DNA of 64,000 nucleotides from positions 1-64,000 of the forward strand of contig NZ_MWSJ01000017.1 in NCBI RefSeq assembly GCF_002237755.1, in the 5' to 3' direction. Below are positions 25,362-32,766 of the stretch, one piece after another. This DNA comes from Lysinibacillus sp. KCTC 33748 (lineage in GTDB: Bacteria > Bacillota > Bacilli > Bacillales_A > Planococcaceae). A model generated the notes under the pieces. The model made no database searches. It was given only the letters and a program-made list of their open reading frames with translations, and had not been told where the DNA came from. The stretch's first letter is position 1, and every line of letters starts with the position of its first letter. Both the position numbers and the translations under genes were made by a program.

Positions 25362-26309
25362 ATGACAAAGGAAGATAAGGATTATATTTTAGTTTATGGA
25401 GATGCTTTTATTGACTATATCGCTGATGATGTAACAAATACATCTTTTACTAAATATATGGGCGGTGCGACGGTAAATGTTGCTGCGGGAATTAGCCGTA
25501 TCGGTGCCCCATCTGCATTAATTACGATTACTGGAGACGACGAAGGCTCTCAATTCGTTCGAGATGGCCTTGTGCAAGAAGGAGTAAACCTGGATTATGC
25601 GGTATTTGACCCTGCGAAGCGTGTTAGCGGTGTCTATGTTCATTTAACGGAGGCATGCGAACGAATTTTTAAAGATTATGTCGATGAGACGCCAGATTTA
25701 CAAGTAGAAGCAAGGCAATTAAATGAAGCAGCTTTTAAACATGCATCTGCTTTAACAGTGTGCTCGGGAACTATGTTCCATCCTACAGCCCTTGAGACAA
25801 CACGTGCTGCTGTAGAGATGGCAAAAGAAAAAGGCGCAATTATTGCAATGGATGCGAATATTCGCCCTCTACGTTGGAGTAGTGAGCAGATTTGCCGTGA
25901 AACGATCACGTCATTTTTCGAGAACGTAGATATTTTAAAGGTCACTGATGAGGAATTATTTTTCCTGACAGAAACAACAAGCTTGGAAGAGGGAATTGAG
26001 CAATTAAACAGCTATTTAGTGCCTATTATTTTAGTAACAGTAGGGGAAAATGGCACATATGCGGTATTAAATGGTGAGGTTATCCATGTACCGACAGAAA
26101 AGGTTGTGCCAGTAGATACTACAGGTGCTGGAGATGCATTTATGGCTGGTGTATTACGCGATGTTCATTATAATGGTTTACCTACAACAGAGGAAGAACT
26201 TGCTCGTTGTGCAAGTTTTGGCAATAAGCTAGGTGCTTTGGCAGCTACTAAAGCAGGGGCATTAACAGCTCTTCCATACTTTGATGATATTAAGCATTTA
26301 CTTAAATAG
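25362..26309 (+). CDS. PfkB-family carbohydrate kinase (fructokinase-like)
   Basis: 315 residues of ribokinase fold. N-terminal YMGGATVNVAAGISRIGAP (sugar-binding), and the C-terminal PfkB signature VDTTGAGDAFMAGVL with its catalytic aspartate and anion hole. It phosphorylates a sugar, with fructose the commonest substrate in related proteins. GGGAGG precedes the ATG. A small CX5R phosphatase gene starts 20 nt downstream, forming a kinase-phosphatase pair. Confidence 0.9.
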   Translation: MTKEDKDYILVYGDAFIDYIADDVTNTSFTKYMGGATVNVAAGISRIGAPSALITITGDDEGSQFVRDGLVQEGVNLDYAVFDPAKRVSGVYVHLTEACERIFKDYVDETPDLQVEARQLNEAAFKHASALTVCSGTMFHPTALETTRAAVEMAKEKGAIIAMDANIRPLRWSSEQICRETITSFFENVDILKVTDEELFFLTETTSLEEGIEQLNSYLVPIILVTVGENGTYAVLNGEVIHVPTEKVVPVDTTGAGDAFMAGVLRDVHYNGLPTTEEELARCASFGNKLGALAATKAGALTALPYFDDIKHLLK

Positions 26310-26329
26310 TCGTTTGGAGTGTGCATACA

Positions 26330-26761
26330 ATGGAGAAAAATTACGATGTATTAGTGAAGGATCGATTATTCTTTGGCGGTGCGAAAGATGCAGATGTAGC
26401 TTTTGAACAAGAAACGGTGGATATTGTGATTGATGTTCGCGTAAATGGCCTATCTAATGAGGAGCAAGATGCGGCTTCATATGTGTACAAGCATATGCCA
26501 ATTGCTGATGAGGACATAGAAGTAGCACCATCTATTCAAAAAGTTGCGAAAGAAATTGTTACTGCCTATGAGAGTGGGCAGAAAGTGTACTTCCATTGTG
26601 GAAGTGGGGGAGGTCGCGCAGGAGTGGCAGCCACTGCTGTACTAATGGAGCTTGGCATGACGGATTCTCTAGAGGAAGCGGAAGCAGCTGTAAAGGACGC
26701 GCGTCCACAAGTAACCATTCGACCAAAAATGGCAGATGCTTTGCAGAAGTTATATAAATAA
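26330..26761 (+). CDS. small CX5R (dual-specificity-like) phosphatase
   Basis: 143 residues. The active-site loop VYFHCGSGGGRAGVAA has the Cys-X5-Arg signature of cysteine-dependent phosphatases. An upstream aspartate in IADEDIE could be the general acid. ATG 26330 is preferred (GGAG 10 nt upstream) over GTG 26321. It is cotranscribed with the PfkB kinase; it may act on protein phosphotyrosine or on a sugar phosphate. A terminator follows directly. Confidence 0.82.
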   Translation: MEKNYDVLVKDRLFFGGAKDADVAFEQETVDIVIDVRVNGLSNEEQDAASYVYKHMPIADEDIEVAPSIQKVAKEIVTAYESGQKVYFHCGSGGGRAGVAATAVLMELGMTDSLEEAEAAVKDARPQVTIRPKMADALQKLYK

Positions 26762-26763
26762 AT

Positions 26764-26800
26764 GAGAAGGTGTACCAGATTTTGGTGCGCCTTCTTTTTT
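26764..26800 (+). terminator. rho-independent terminator
   Basis: GAGAAGG.G.ACCA pairs with TGGT.C.CCTTCTT, followed by TTTTT. Confidence 0.85.
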
Positions 26801-26840
26801 AGTTAGTCGAAAAAACCTGAAAGTATTCCGATAAAATTAA

Positions 26841-26888
26841 AAAGTTGGATGATATTTTGTTAAAACGTATGTCATGTGCATAGATTGA
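26841..26888 (+). repeat. solo 'KRMSC' repeat end
   Basis: AAAGTTGG-TGATATTTTG-TTAAAACGTATGTCATGTGC-ATAG is almost identical over ~45 bases to 47773-47814. In one frame both read K-L-x-D-I-L-L-K-R-M-S-C-(A/G)-stop. The TTAAAACGTATG part also flanks copies B and H. Confidence 0.65.
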
Positions 26889-26935
26889 CCATTCTCAACA
26901 TACATAAAATTGTGCTATGCACATTAGAACAGTTT

Positions 26936-26958
26936 TTGTTATAGTAATGATATAACAA
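26936..26958. promoter_or_regulatory. operator-like palindrome TTGTTATA-N7-TATAACAA
   Basis: Perfect 8-bp inverted repeat with a 7-base spacer, 16 bp before the first gene of the ABC operon. Core half-sites and spacing are identical to the palindrome upstream of the YtrA-type GntR gene (4571-4591), so that repressor is the likely ligand. Confidence 0.65.
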
Positions 26959-26974
26959 AGGTGAGGTGATCTCT

Positions 26975-27178
26975 ATGATGGAGGAGTTAGCGGAAGTTCC
27001 ATGGGCAGTCATAGCGCCACTAATTGTTGTCCAATTTATTTTAATGATTATAGCTCTAGTTGATTTACGAAAAATCCATGCAACAAATGGGCCTAAAATT
27101 TTATGGGTGTTTCTTATCATTTTTACTAGTTACATTGGTTCGATTGCGTACTTTATAGTGGGGAGAAAACAATCATGA
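26975..27178 (+). CDS. small membrane protein with PLD-nuclease N-terminal domain (YxlE-like)
   Basis: 67 residues with two membrane helices (VIAPLIVVQFILMIIALVDL and ILWVFLIIFTSYIGSIAYFIVG), the PLDc_N pattern. GAGGTGAT precedes ATG 26975; a GTG at 26966 lies inside that site. Its stop overlaps the ATPase start by 4 nt. The order small PLDc_N protein, ABC ATPase, ABC permease is that of yxlEFG in Bacillus subtilis, where yxlE belongs to the sigma-Y operon. Confidence 0.85.
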   Translation: MMEELAEVPWAVIAPLIVVQFILMIIALVDLRKIHATNGPKILWVFLIIFTSYIGSIAYFIVGRKQS

Positions 27179-28068
27179 CAATATTACTTCAGGTAACAGG
27201 ACTTACAAAGCAATTTGCAGAAAGAGTAGTTGTGGACGGAGTGGAATTCACATTAGAAAAAAATACATCGACAGCTTTAATTGGACCTAATGGCGCTGGT
27301 AAAACAACAACATTATCGATGTTAACAGGTTTATTAAAACCAACCTCTGGAAGTGTGAAAATGCTAGATGGTAATTTAAGAGCTAATATTGGTTTCTTGC
27401 CGCAATATCCACAATTCCATCCTTGGTTAAGTGCGTTAGAGTTTACTGAAATGGCTGCAAAGTTAAATGGTGTGCCTGCAAAAAAAGCAATAGTAGAGGC
27501 ACAAAAAACACTTGAGTTTGTAGGTCTAGGTAATGATTTAAATAAAAAAATTGCTACATTTTCTGGTGGCATGAAGCAACGGCTTGGAATTTCCCAGGCA
27601 ATTGTGCATAAGCCTAAATTACTGTTATTGGATGAACCTGTATCTGCATTGGATCCGGTAGGTCGTAGAGAAGTTCTTGATTTGTTAAAGGGCTTACAAC
27701 TAGAAACAACTATTTTATATTCGACGCATATTTTAAATGATGCCGAAGAGATGACCGATCAATTATTGTTTTTACGTGATGGGAAGTTAGTGGAACAGGG
27801 GACATTACGTGAAGTTCGACAACGTTTCGATGAACCAAATTATGTTGTAGAATTTAGCACTGAAAAAGAGGCAAAACTTTTTGCCAGTCAATCTGAACTT
27901 GTTGGAGAAGCAAAGGGTCGTAATGTATATATAGAAATTATTAATGAAAAGCCGAGTATGCAAGAGCTCCTTCAATATTTAAGTAGTAATCCTTATAAAA
28001 TACGAAAAGTGGAGCGGCAAACAGCATCACTTGAAGAGATTTTCATGAAGGTGGCGAGAAAAATATGA
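27175..28068 (+). CDS. ABC transporter ATPase (YxlF-like)
   Basis: 297 residues. Walker A GPNGAGKTT, signature FSGGMKQRLG, Walker B LLLDEPVSALD and H-loop YSTHILND are intact, followed by an ~80-residue C-terminal domain usual for ABC-2 exporters. It overlaps its neighbours by 4 nt on both sides, showing tight coupling with the YxlE-like protein and the permease. Probably an exporter linked to envelope or peptide stress; the substrate is unknown. Confidence 0.94.
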   Translation: MTILLQVTGLTKQFAERVVVDGVEFTLEKNTSTALIGPNGAGKTTTLSMLTGLLKPTSGSVKMLDGNLRANIGFLPQYPQFHPWLSALEFTEMAAKLNGVPAKKAIVEAQKTLEFVGLGNDLNKKIATFSGGMKQRLGISQAIVHKPKLLLLDEPVSALDPVGRREVLDLLKGLQLETTILYSTHILNDAEEMTDQLLFLRDGKLVEQGTLREVRQRFDEPNYVVEFSTEKEAKLFASQSELVGEAKGRNVYIEIINEKPSMQELLQYLSSNPYKIRKVERQTASLEEIFMKVARKI

Positions 28069-28847
28069 GAGGATTTACTGTACTTCTGCAAAAGGAATTC
28101 AGAGAAGCTTGGCGAAGTTGGAAGTTTTTATGGATACCTCTTGTATTTGCGTTGCTTGGTATGAGTGATCCGCTAACAAACTATTACATGATGGATATTT
28201 TAAATGCTATTGGTAACTTACCAGAAGGCTTTGAAATGTTGATGCCGGAATTAATGCCAGTTGACCTATTACAAGCTTCCATTGGCCAATTTCAAACGAT
28301 AGGTTTACTCGTAATAATAGCTTCTTTTGTAGGAGCAATTAGTAAAGAAAGAGCAAGTGGGATGGCTACTTTATTGTATGTCCGTCCTATATCGTTCGGC
28401 GCTTATTTTATGAGCAAATTTATCGTCATGAGTACTGTAAGCTTAATTAGCATTTTAGCTGGTTTTGCTGCGAGCGTATACTATACGGTCGTGCTTTATG
28501 GGACATTTGAGATAGGGACACTTATGGCAAGTTTTTTCACGTATTTTTCTTGGCTACTCTTCGTAATAGCAGTGACATTAATGATGAGTGCGGCTTTTAC
28601 AACAGTGGTAGCAACAGCATGTGCATTCGCTGTCATATTTATTGGGCAAATAGTGGATGCTATAGTAGGGGCATTTTGGACAATATCACCGTGGAAACTG
28701 CCGGTATATGGCGTTCAATTAATGAGGGGCACGATGGAGATGTCGGATTATTGGTGGAGTCTATCTATTACATTAGCGATCACGATAATTTGTATGAGTA
28801 TCGGAGCTTTGACGATGAAGAAAAACGCATCGATGACGAAAATCTAA
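28065..28847 (+). CDS. ABC-2-type permease (YxlG-like)
   Basis: 260 residues with six predicted helices and the ABC-2 N-terminus LLQKEFREAWRSWKFLWIP. The segment SKERASGMATLLYVRPIS is typical of NatB/YxlG-type permeases. It is the last gene of the three-gene operon, overlapping the ATPase by 4 nt. A fragment of the dispersed repeat begins within 10 nt of its stop. Confidence 0.9.
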   Translation: MRGFTVLLQKEFREAWRSWKFLWIPLVFALLGMSDPLTNYYMMDILNAIGNLPEGFEMLMPELMPVDLLQASIGQFQTIGLLVIIASFVGAISKERASGMATLLYVRPISFGAYFMSKFIVMSTVSLISILAGFAASVYYTVVLYGTFEIGTLMASFFTYFSWLLFVIAVTLMMSAAFTTVVATACAFAVIFIGQIVDAIVGAFWTISPWKLPVYGVQLMRGTMEMSDYWWSLSITLAITIICMSIGALTMKKNASMTKI

Positions 28848-28852
28848 CTTCT

Positions 28853-28883
28853 TCTCAGTCTAAAAACGCCACGTCCTGTGGCA
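28853..28883 (-). repeat. hairpin-module fragment of the dispersed repeat family
   Basis: CTCAGTCTAA then GCCAC-GTCCT-GTGGC matches the second hairpin of the 22447-22653 element almost base for base; the outer-stem partner is missing. It lies directly after the permease gene. Confidence 0.7.
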
Positions 28884-28966
28884 TTACCGAAATGATCGAC
28901 ATCGAATCGGCCCTAGGGAACTCCATGTCTAACTTTGTTTTTAAATAACTTAATTATATTCATGAG

Positions 28967-29006
28967 CATCAACTTGGTAGATTTTTATCGGGTTGGTGTT
29001 TTTTTT
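28967..29006 (+). terminator. rho-independent terminator of the yxlEFG-like operon
   Basis: CATCAAC pairs with GTTGGTG across an 18-nt loop, followed by eight T residues. Confidence 0.7.
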
Positions 29007-29066
29007 AAGTAACGCCGCCTCGAAAACGAATCGGCATTGTGACACCGTTAGATATTAATAAATAAA

Positions 29067-29106
29067 ACAAGACGAGACAAGCTGTTAAGGGCTTGATCGT
29101 CTTGCT
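29067..29106 (-). terminator. terminator of the DUF421 gene
   Basis: On the minus strand CAAGACG..CAAGC pairs with GCTTG..CGTCTTG and is followed by TTTTATT. It overlaps the end of the coding region. Confidence 0.75.
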
Positions 29107-29804
29107 TTATCCTTCAAGCTTATATATAAGGAGCCGTTTGCTTGAACTTGGGCAAAAAAGACATCTGTAACGGATTGGACATTTTGTTTTTTTAACTTTT
29201 TCATAAGCCACTCTTCCGTCAACTCAAGTTCAACTAAGTTTTCATAAATAATTTGCCCATCTGAAGCCACCTCTGTTGGAATATAAGTTGGTGGTGTTAC
29301 ATCGGCCTTTACATCTTGTTTTGTAGCCGGTTGTTCAGTAGGTTTTGGTAGCACACTAAGTTTACCGGTAGTTTCAAGTAGTGCATATTGCACATCTTGA
29401 ACAGAGAATACAGCTTGTTCTCGTAGCATCATTGTTAACTCATCCATATGCAAACGATTTTTCCTTAAAGCAGATTCTAAAATAAGTCCATTTTGAATAA
29501 GGATTGTTGGCTTATCATCAACAATTACACGAGCTCTTTTAGATTTAATAGTAAGGATAGTCATCAAATATGTTAAAACGCCCCACCAAATTAATGCAAT
29601 AAGTCCATCTAAAAAGGGTGTTTCTGCCTGTGCTGCTATTTCAGAAGCAATCGACCCAAATGTGATACCTGTTGTATAGTGGAAAAATGTAAGCTGACCA
29701 AGCTGTTTTTTTCCAAGAATTCGGGCTACCATTAGTAGTGCGAAAAAAGAAAGTGTTGCTCTAAGTATCATTTCCCAAAAATGAGCGTGAATAAAATCGT
29801 CCAT
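29085..29804 (-). CDS. DUF421 membrane protein (YetF/YcaP-like)
   Basis: 239 residues. Three N-terminal membrane helices include the family pattern [28 protein letters not shown], then a soluble two-part domain with KPTILIQNGLILESALRKNRLHMDEL and QDVQYALLETTGKLSVLPK. Family members sit in the membrane with the soluble part in the cytosol; spore- or stress-linked roles have been proposed for some, but the biochemical function is not established. It stands alone, divergent from the MFS gene. Confidence 0.9.
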   Translation of the reverse strand: MDDFIHAHFWEMILRATLSFFALLMVARILGKKQLGQLTFFHYTTGITFGSIASEIAAQAETPFLDGLIALIWWGVLTYLMTILTIKSKRARVIVDDKPTILIQNGLILESALRKNRLHMDELTMMLREQAVFSVQDVQYALLETTGKLSVLPKPTEQPATKQDVKADVTPPTYIPTEVASDGQIIYENLVELELTEEWLMKKLKKQNVQSVTDVFFAQVQANGSLYISLKDKARRSSP

Positions 29805-29919
29805 ACATAAATCAACTCCTTAAAACCGCTATTGAAAATAGCTTGTGCAAAAAGGTCAATAGTATGCGACAATCATTTGTAACCAAATTTTGAGATAATT
29901 TTAAAAGTGAGGTGGCAGC

Positions 29920-31122
29920 ATGAAACAAGTCGGAAATTTAAATAACCCAGTGTATCCAATTATGATAGCAATAGGTATTGCCCATCTTATCAATGATACG
30001 ATGCAAGCTGTTATACCAGCGATGTTCCCAATATTAAAGAGTGATTTAGGGTTAACTTTCACTCAAATAGGTCTTATTTCGTTCGCATTAAATATGTTTG
30101 CCTCTGCCTTGCAACCGGTTGTAGGTTTTGTTAGCGATAAAAAGCCGATGCCCTATGCATTACCAATTGGTATGATTAGTTCATTTATTGGCATAGCCAT
30201 TATAGCGTTCACATCACAATATTCGATAATAATTATTGCAGTATTATTTTTAGGGTTTGGCTCAGCTATTTTCCATCCTGAGGGTTCACGTGTTTCATTT
30301 ATGGCAGCAGGCTCAAAAAGAGGACTTGCTCAATCGATTTATCAAGTCGGAGGTAACTCTGGGCAAGCACTCGCACCATTAATTAGCGCTTATGTTTTCG
30401 CTATCTTTGGACAGCGTGGTGCAGCAATGGTCTTAGTAGTGGCAGCAATAGGTATTCTACTATTAAGTAAAATTGCAAAGTGGTATAAGAAGCAGTTGGA
30501 GCAAGAACGTATGGCAAAGAAAAAGCGAGTATTAGTTTCTAACTTGCCTCCATTAACGAAGAAACAAGTAGGCATTGCGTTGACGTTACTATTTACTATT
30601 ATTTTTGCGAGATCATTTTATACAACTAATATTACAAGTTTTTATGTGTTTTATTTAATGAATCATTATGGCGTTAGCCTTCAACTAGGCCAAGTTTTAA
30701 TATTCACCTTTATGGCATTTGGCGTTATTGGTACATTTTTTGGGGGTTCATTATCAGATCGAATTGGTAGAAAAAATGTTATTTTACTGTCCGTTGTTGT
30801 ACCGATGCCATTTTGTTTAGCGTTGCCATATGTACCATTATGGGCAGCTATTATATTTTTAGTAATTATCGGTACACTCATTATGATTAGTTTCTCGGTA
30901 ACGGTGGTTTACGCACAGGAGCTTGTTCCAACAAAAATTGGTACAATGGCTGGTTTAACAACTGGCTTTGCTTTCGGAATGGGGGCAATAGGTGCGATGG
31001 TCATTGGTGTATTGATGGATCATAGGGGAATTGATTTTACGATGATGGTTGTATCTTTGCTACCATTATTATTACTAGTAGCCTTTTTCTTACCTAAGGA
31101 TAAGCCAGCTTCGGCGGTGTAA
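29920..31122 (+). CDS. MFS transporter, fosmidomycin-resistance (Fsr) type
   Basis: 400 residues, twelve membrane helices. The N-terminal HLINDTMQAVIPAMFPILKSDLGLTFTQIGLISF, with the FHPEGSRVSF segment after helix 4 and YQVGGNSGQALAPL, are typical of Fsr-type exporters. The usual role is drug or metabolite efflux. GAGGTGG precedes the ATG. Single-gene unit with a terminator shared with the convergent UspA-like gene. Confidence 0.92.
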   Translation: MKQVGNLNNPVYPIMIAIGIAHLINDTMQAVIPAMFPILKSDLGLTFTQIGLISFALNMFASALQPVVGFVSDKKPMPYALPIGMISSFIGIAIIAFTSQYSIIIIAVLFLGFGSAIFHPEGSRVSFMAAGSKRGLAQSIYQVGGNSGQALAPLISAYVFAIFGQRGAAMVLVVAAIGILLLSKIAKWYKKQLEQERMAKKKRVLVSNLPPLTKKQVGIALTLLFTIIFARSFYTTNITSFYVFYLMNHYGVSLQLGQVLIFTFMAFGVIGTFFGGSLSDRIGRKNVILLSVVVPMPFCLALPYVPLWAAIIFLVIIGTLIMISFSVTVVYAQELVPTKIGTMAGLTTGFAFGMGAIGAMVIGVLMDHRGIDFTMMVVSLLPLLLLVAFFLPKDKPASAV

Positions 31123-31193
31123 TCATAAAGATCGCGAGGAGCATCGAGTTTGTTTCCTCCAAAGTGAAAGGTATTCATTATTTTATCGATAAG

Positions 31194-31233
31194 CAAAAAC
31201 GCGTTCTCTAATTATTAGAGAAACGCGTTTTTA
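31194..31233. terminator. bidirectional terminator between convergent genes
   Basis: AAAAACGCGTTCTCT pairs with AGAGAAACGCGTTTTT with one bulge, A-run on the left and T-run on the right. Confidence 0.9.
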
Positions 31234-31923
31234 TTATTGACGTAATGGTGATAAAAATTCAGAAGGAAGTTTTCCCTTATCTAGTATATAGCCCTCTGAT
31301 ATGTGAACTTCATGCATTTTATCATTGTAAGTGAATTTAAAAATACCATTATCAAAGTCAGTACCAACCTCTTTGAAGAATATCCCTTCAATGGATACAT
31401 ATTTAGGACATGTAAATGCTACTTTAAAGTCTCCATGTTCTTGAATTAAATAAGCACGTACACCTTTCTCATATGTATCGTTTGCATCATCATCGTCAGT
31501 TGGACGTTGGACAGCCACGATGTGAAAATCAACGAAAGGAACCTCTTTTAATAAAACATTTAGGAAAGAACCTTTTGTAATCTCTTCCCAGCGGCTTTGT
31601 GCGCTTTGGCCTACGATAATTTGAGAAATTCCGTAATTTTTTGCCACTTCTGCTATAACCTTTTGTATTGGACGCTTTTCATTATCTTGTAATATGAACT
31701 CTTCAATTTCAAGCTCATCAGATAACTTTTTCCATTGCTCAATGTAGCTAGACTTCTCTGCGTCAAAGGCATCAAGGGGTTGCGAATCGACTGAAAGGAT
31801 ATAGAGTGGACAATCTAGCATTGTAGCCATTTTATGACCGCGTCGTATTAATCGCTCGCCGTTAAGCCCATAGTAAACACAAACTAATATACTTTCGTCT
31901 AAACGCCCTTTTACATGCTTCAT
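31234..31923 (-). CDS. UspA-like protein resembling the KdpD N-terminal sensor
   Basis: 229 residues. The first ~140 match the universal-stress-protein fold used in KdpD-type proteins: ESILVCVYYGLNGERLIRRGHKMATML and SQIIVGQSAQSRWEEITKGSFLNVLL (nucleotide-binding loop). The last ~80 residues form an unassigned beta-rich region. No kinase domain follows. ATG 31923 is preferred (AGAGGTG upstream) to GTG 31935. It is divergent from the Mrp antiporter operon ~840 bp away, so a role in K+/Na+ balance is possible. Confidence 0.78.
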   Translation of the reverse strand: MKHVKGRLDESILVCVYYGLNGERLIRRGHKMATMLDCPLYILSVDSQPLDAFDAEKSSYIEQWKKLSDELEIEEFILQDNEKRPIQKVIAEVAKNYGISQIIVGQSAQSRWEEITKGSFLNVLLKEVPFVDFHIVAVQRPTDDDDANDTYEKGVRAYLIQEHGDFKVAFTCPKYVSIEGIFFKEVGTDFDNGIFKFTYNDKMHEVHISEGYILDKGKLPSEFLSPLRQ

Positions 31924-31935
31924 AAAAATTAACAC

Positions 31936-32766
31936 CTCTTATCATGTTGTTATTTTATTAATTCTACTGTCGATTTTGAAAAAAATATCCTAAAACAGCT
32001 AAAATCGATGCTGATACAGTGCATTATGCTCATTTATATTGTATACTAAAAAACGTATAAAAGTTAATGACAATATATCGGGAAAACCTTGAGAAAACTG
32101 GGTTATCTTTATACTTTACAGTTATTTGATTTATGCATTTCGTGCATTTAAACCAATTGCTTCTATATGCCACACTATTATGCAGTTAGTTAAATAGATA
32201 GTCAAGTGACTTGGTACACCATTGTGTGTGTACATATTATCTCGTTTAAAAATCATGCCATTCTCTATAGGATTAAGGCGATATTGGTTATTTTTGCTTC
32301 TCAGGATATGAAGCTAAATAGCTAAAAAAGTTCCCCAGGTTTTATGCAGTGCTACTACCATCAAAAGCTTCTCTCTGCATAAAGTATGTGTTGAATGTTG
32401 AATGTTGAATGATCTAGATTTGTCTATATTTATAATGTCTATTATTACAACGCATACCGCTTACTTTCCAATTCAAGTTTATTACGTGAAAAAATCAAAT
32501 TTCAAGAAAATTTCTGATATGTTAATTAGCTTTATTGATCTAATATCTTCCTGGTGGGAGGCAAAAAGGCTTAACTTTTTTTCAGTGTAAACGTTTGCTG
32601 AATAAAGTTAGAGTCTCCAGCGATTACTATAGAATTTTTGTGTTCGAAATAAAGTATAAACAGTAGTAACTTCAGTAGATTTGGGAATACTTTATTATCG
32701 GTTGTCACAGTTTTTCGCACTATAGTAAACAGTTGCTGAACGAAATTGATAGTAGGAGGTTTTCAC
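31936..32766. other. 830-bp gap upstream of the Mrp operon
   Basis: AT-rich region with no convincing gene; a 62-codon frame at 32402 lacks a ribosome binding site. A heptamer (TTGAATG) is repeated three times at ~32391-32412. A cre-like site is at 32586. I looked for a Na+ or c-di-AMP riboswitch and saw none. The length of the gap suggests regulatory content for the Mrp operon. Confidence 0.5.
32586..32599. promoter_or_regulatory. cre-like site TGTAAACGTTTGCT
   Basis: Matches the catabolite-responsive element consensus TGNAANCGNWNNCA except for the last base. It lies ~170 bp upstream of mrpA. Candidate CcpA site only. Confidence 0.35.

Noticed and set aside
32402..32590. 62-codon frame upstream of mrpA
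   Set aside because: No ribosome binding site; it starts in a heptamer repeat and has no similarity to known proteins.
31936..32766. Na+ or c-di-AMP riboswitch upstream of the Mrp operon
   Set aside because: Looked for because of the long gap and the ion-transport genes; none of the conserved core sequences was found.
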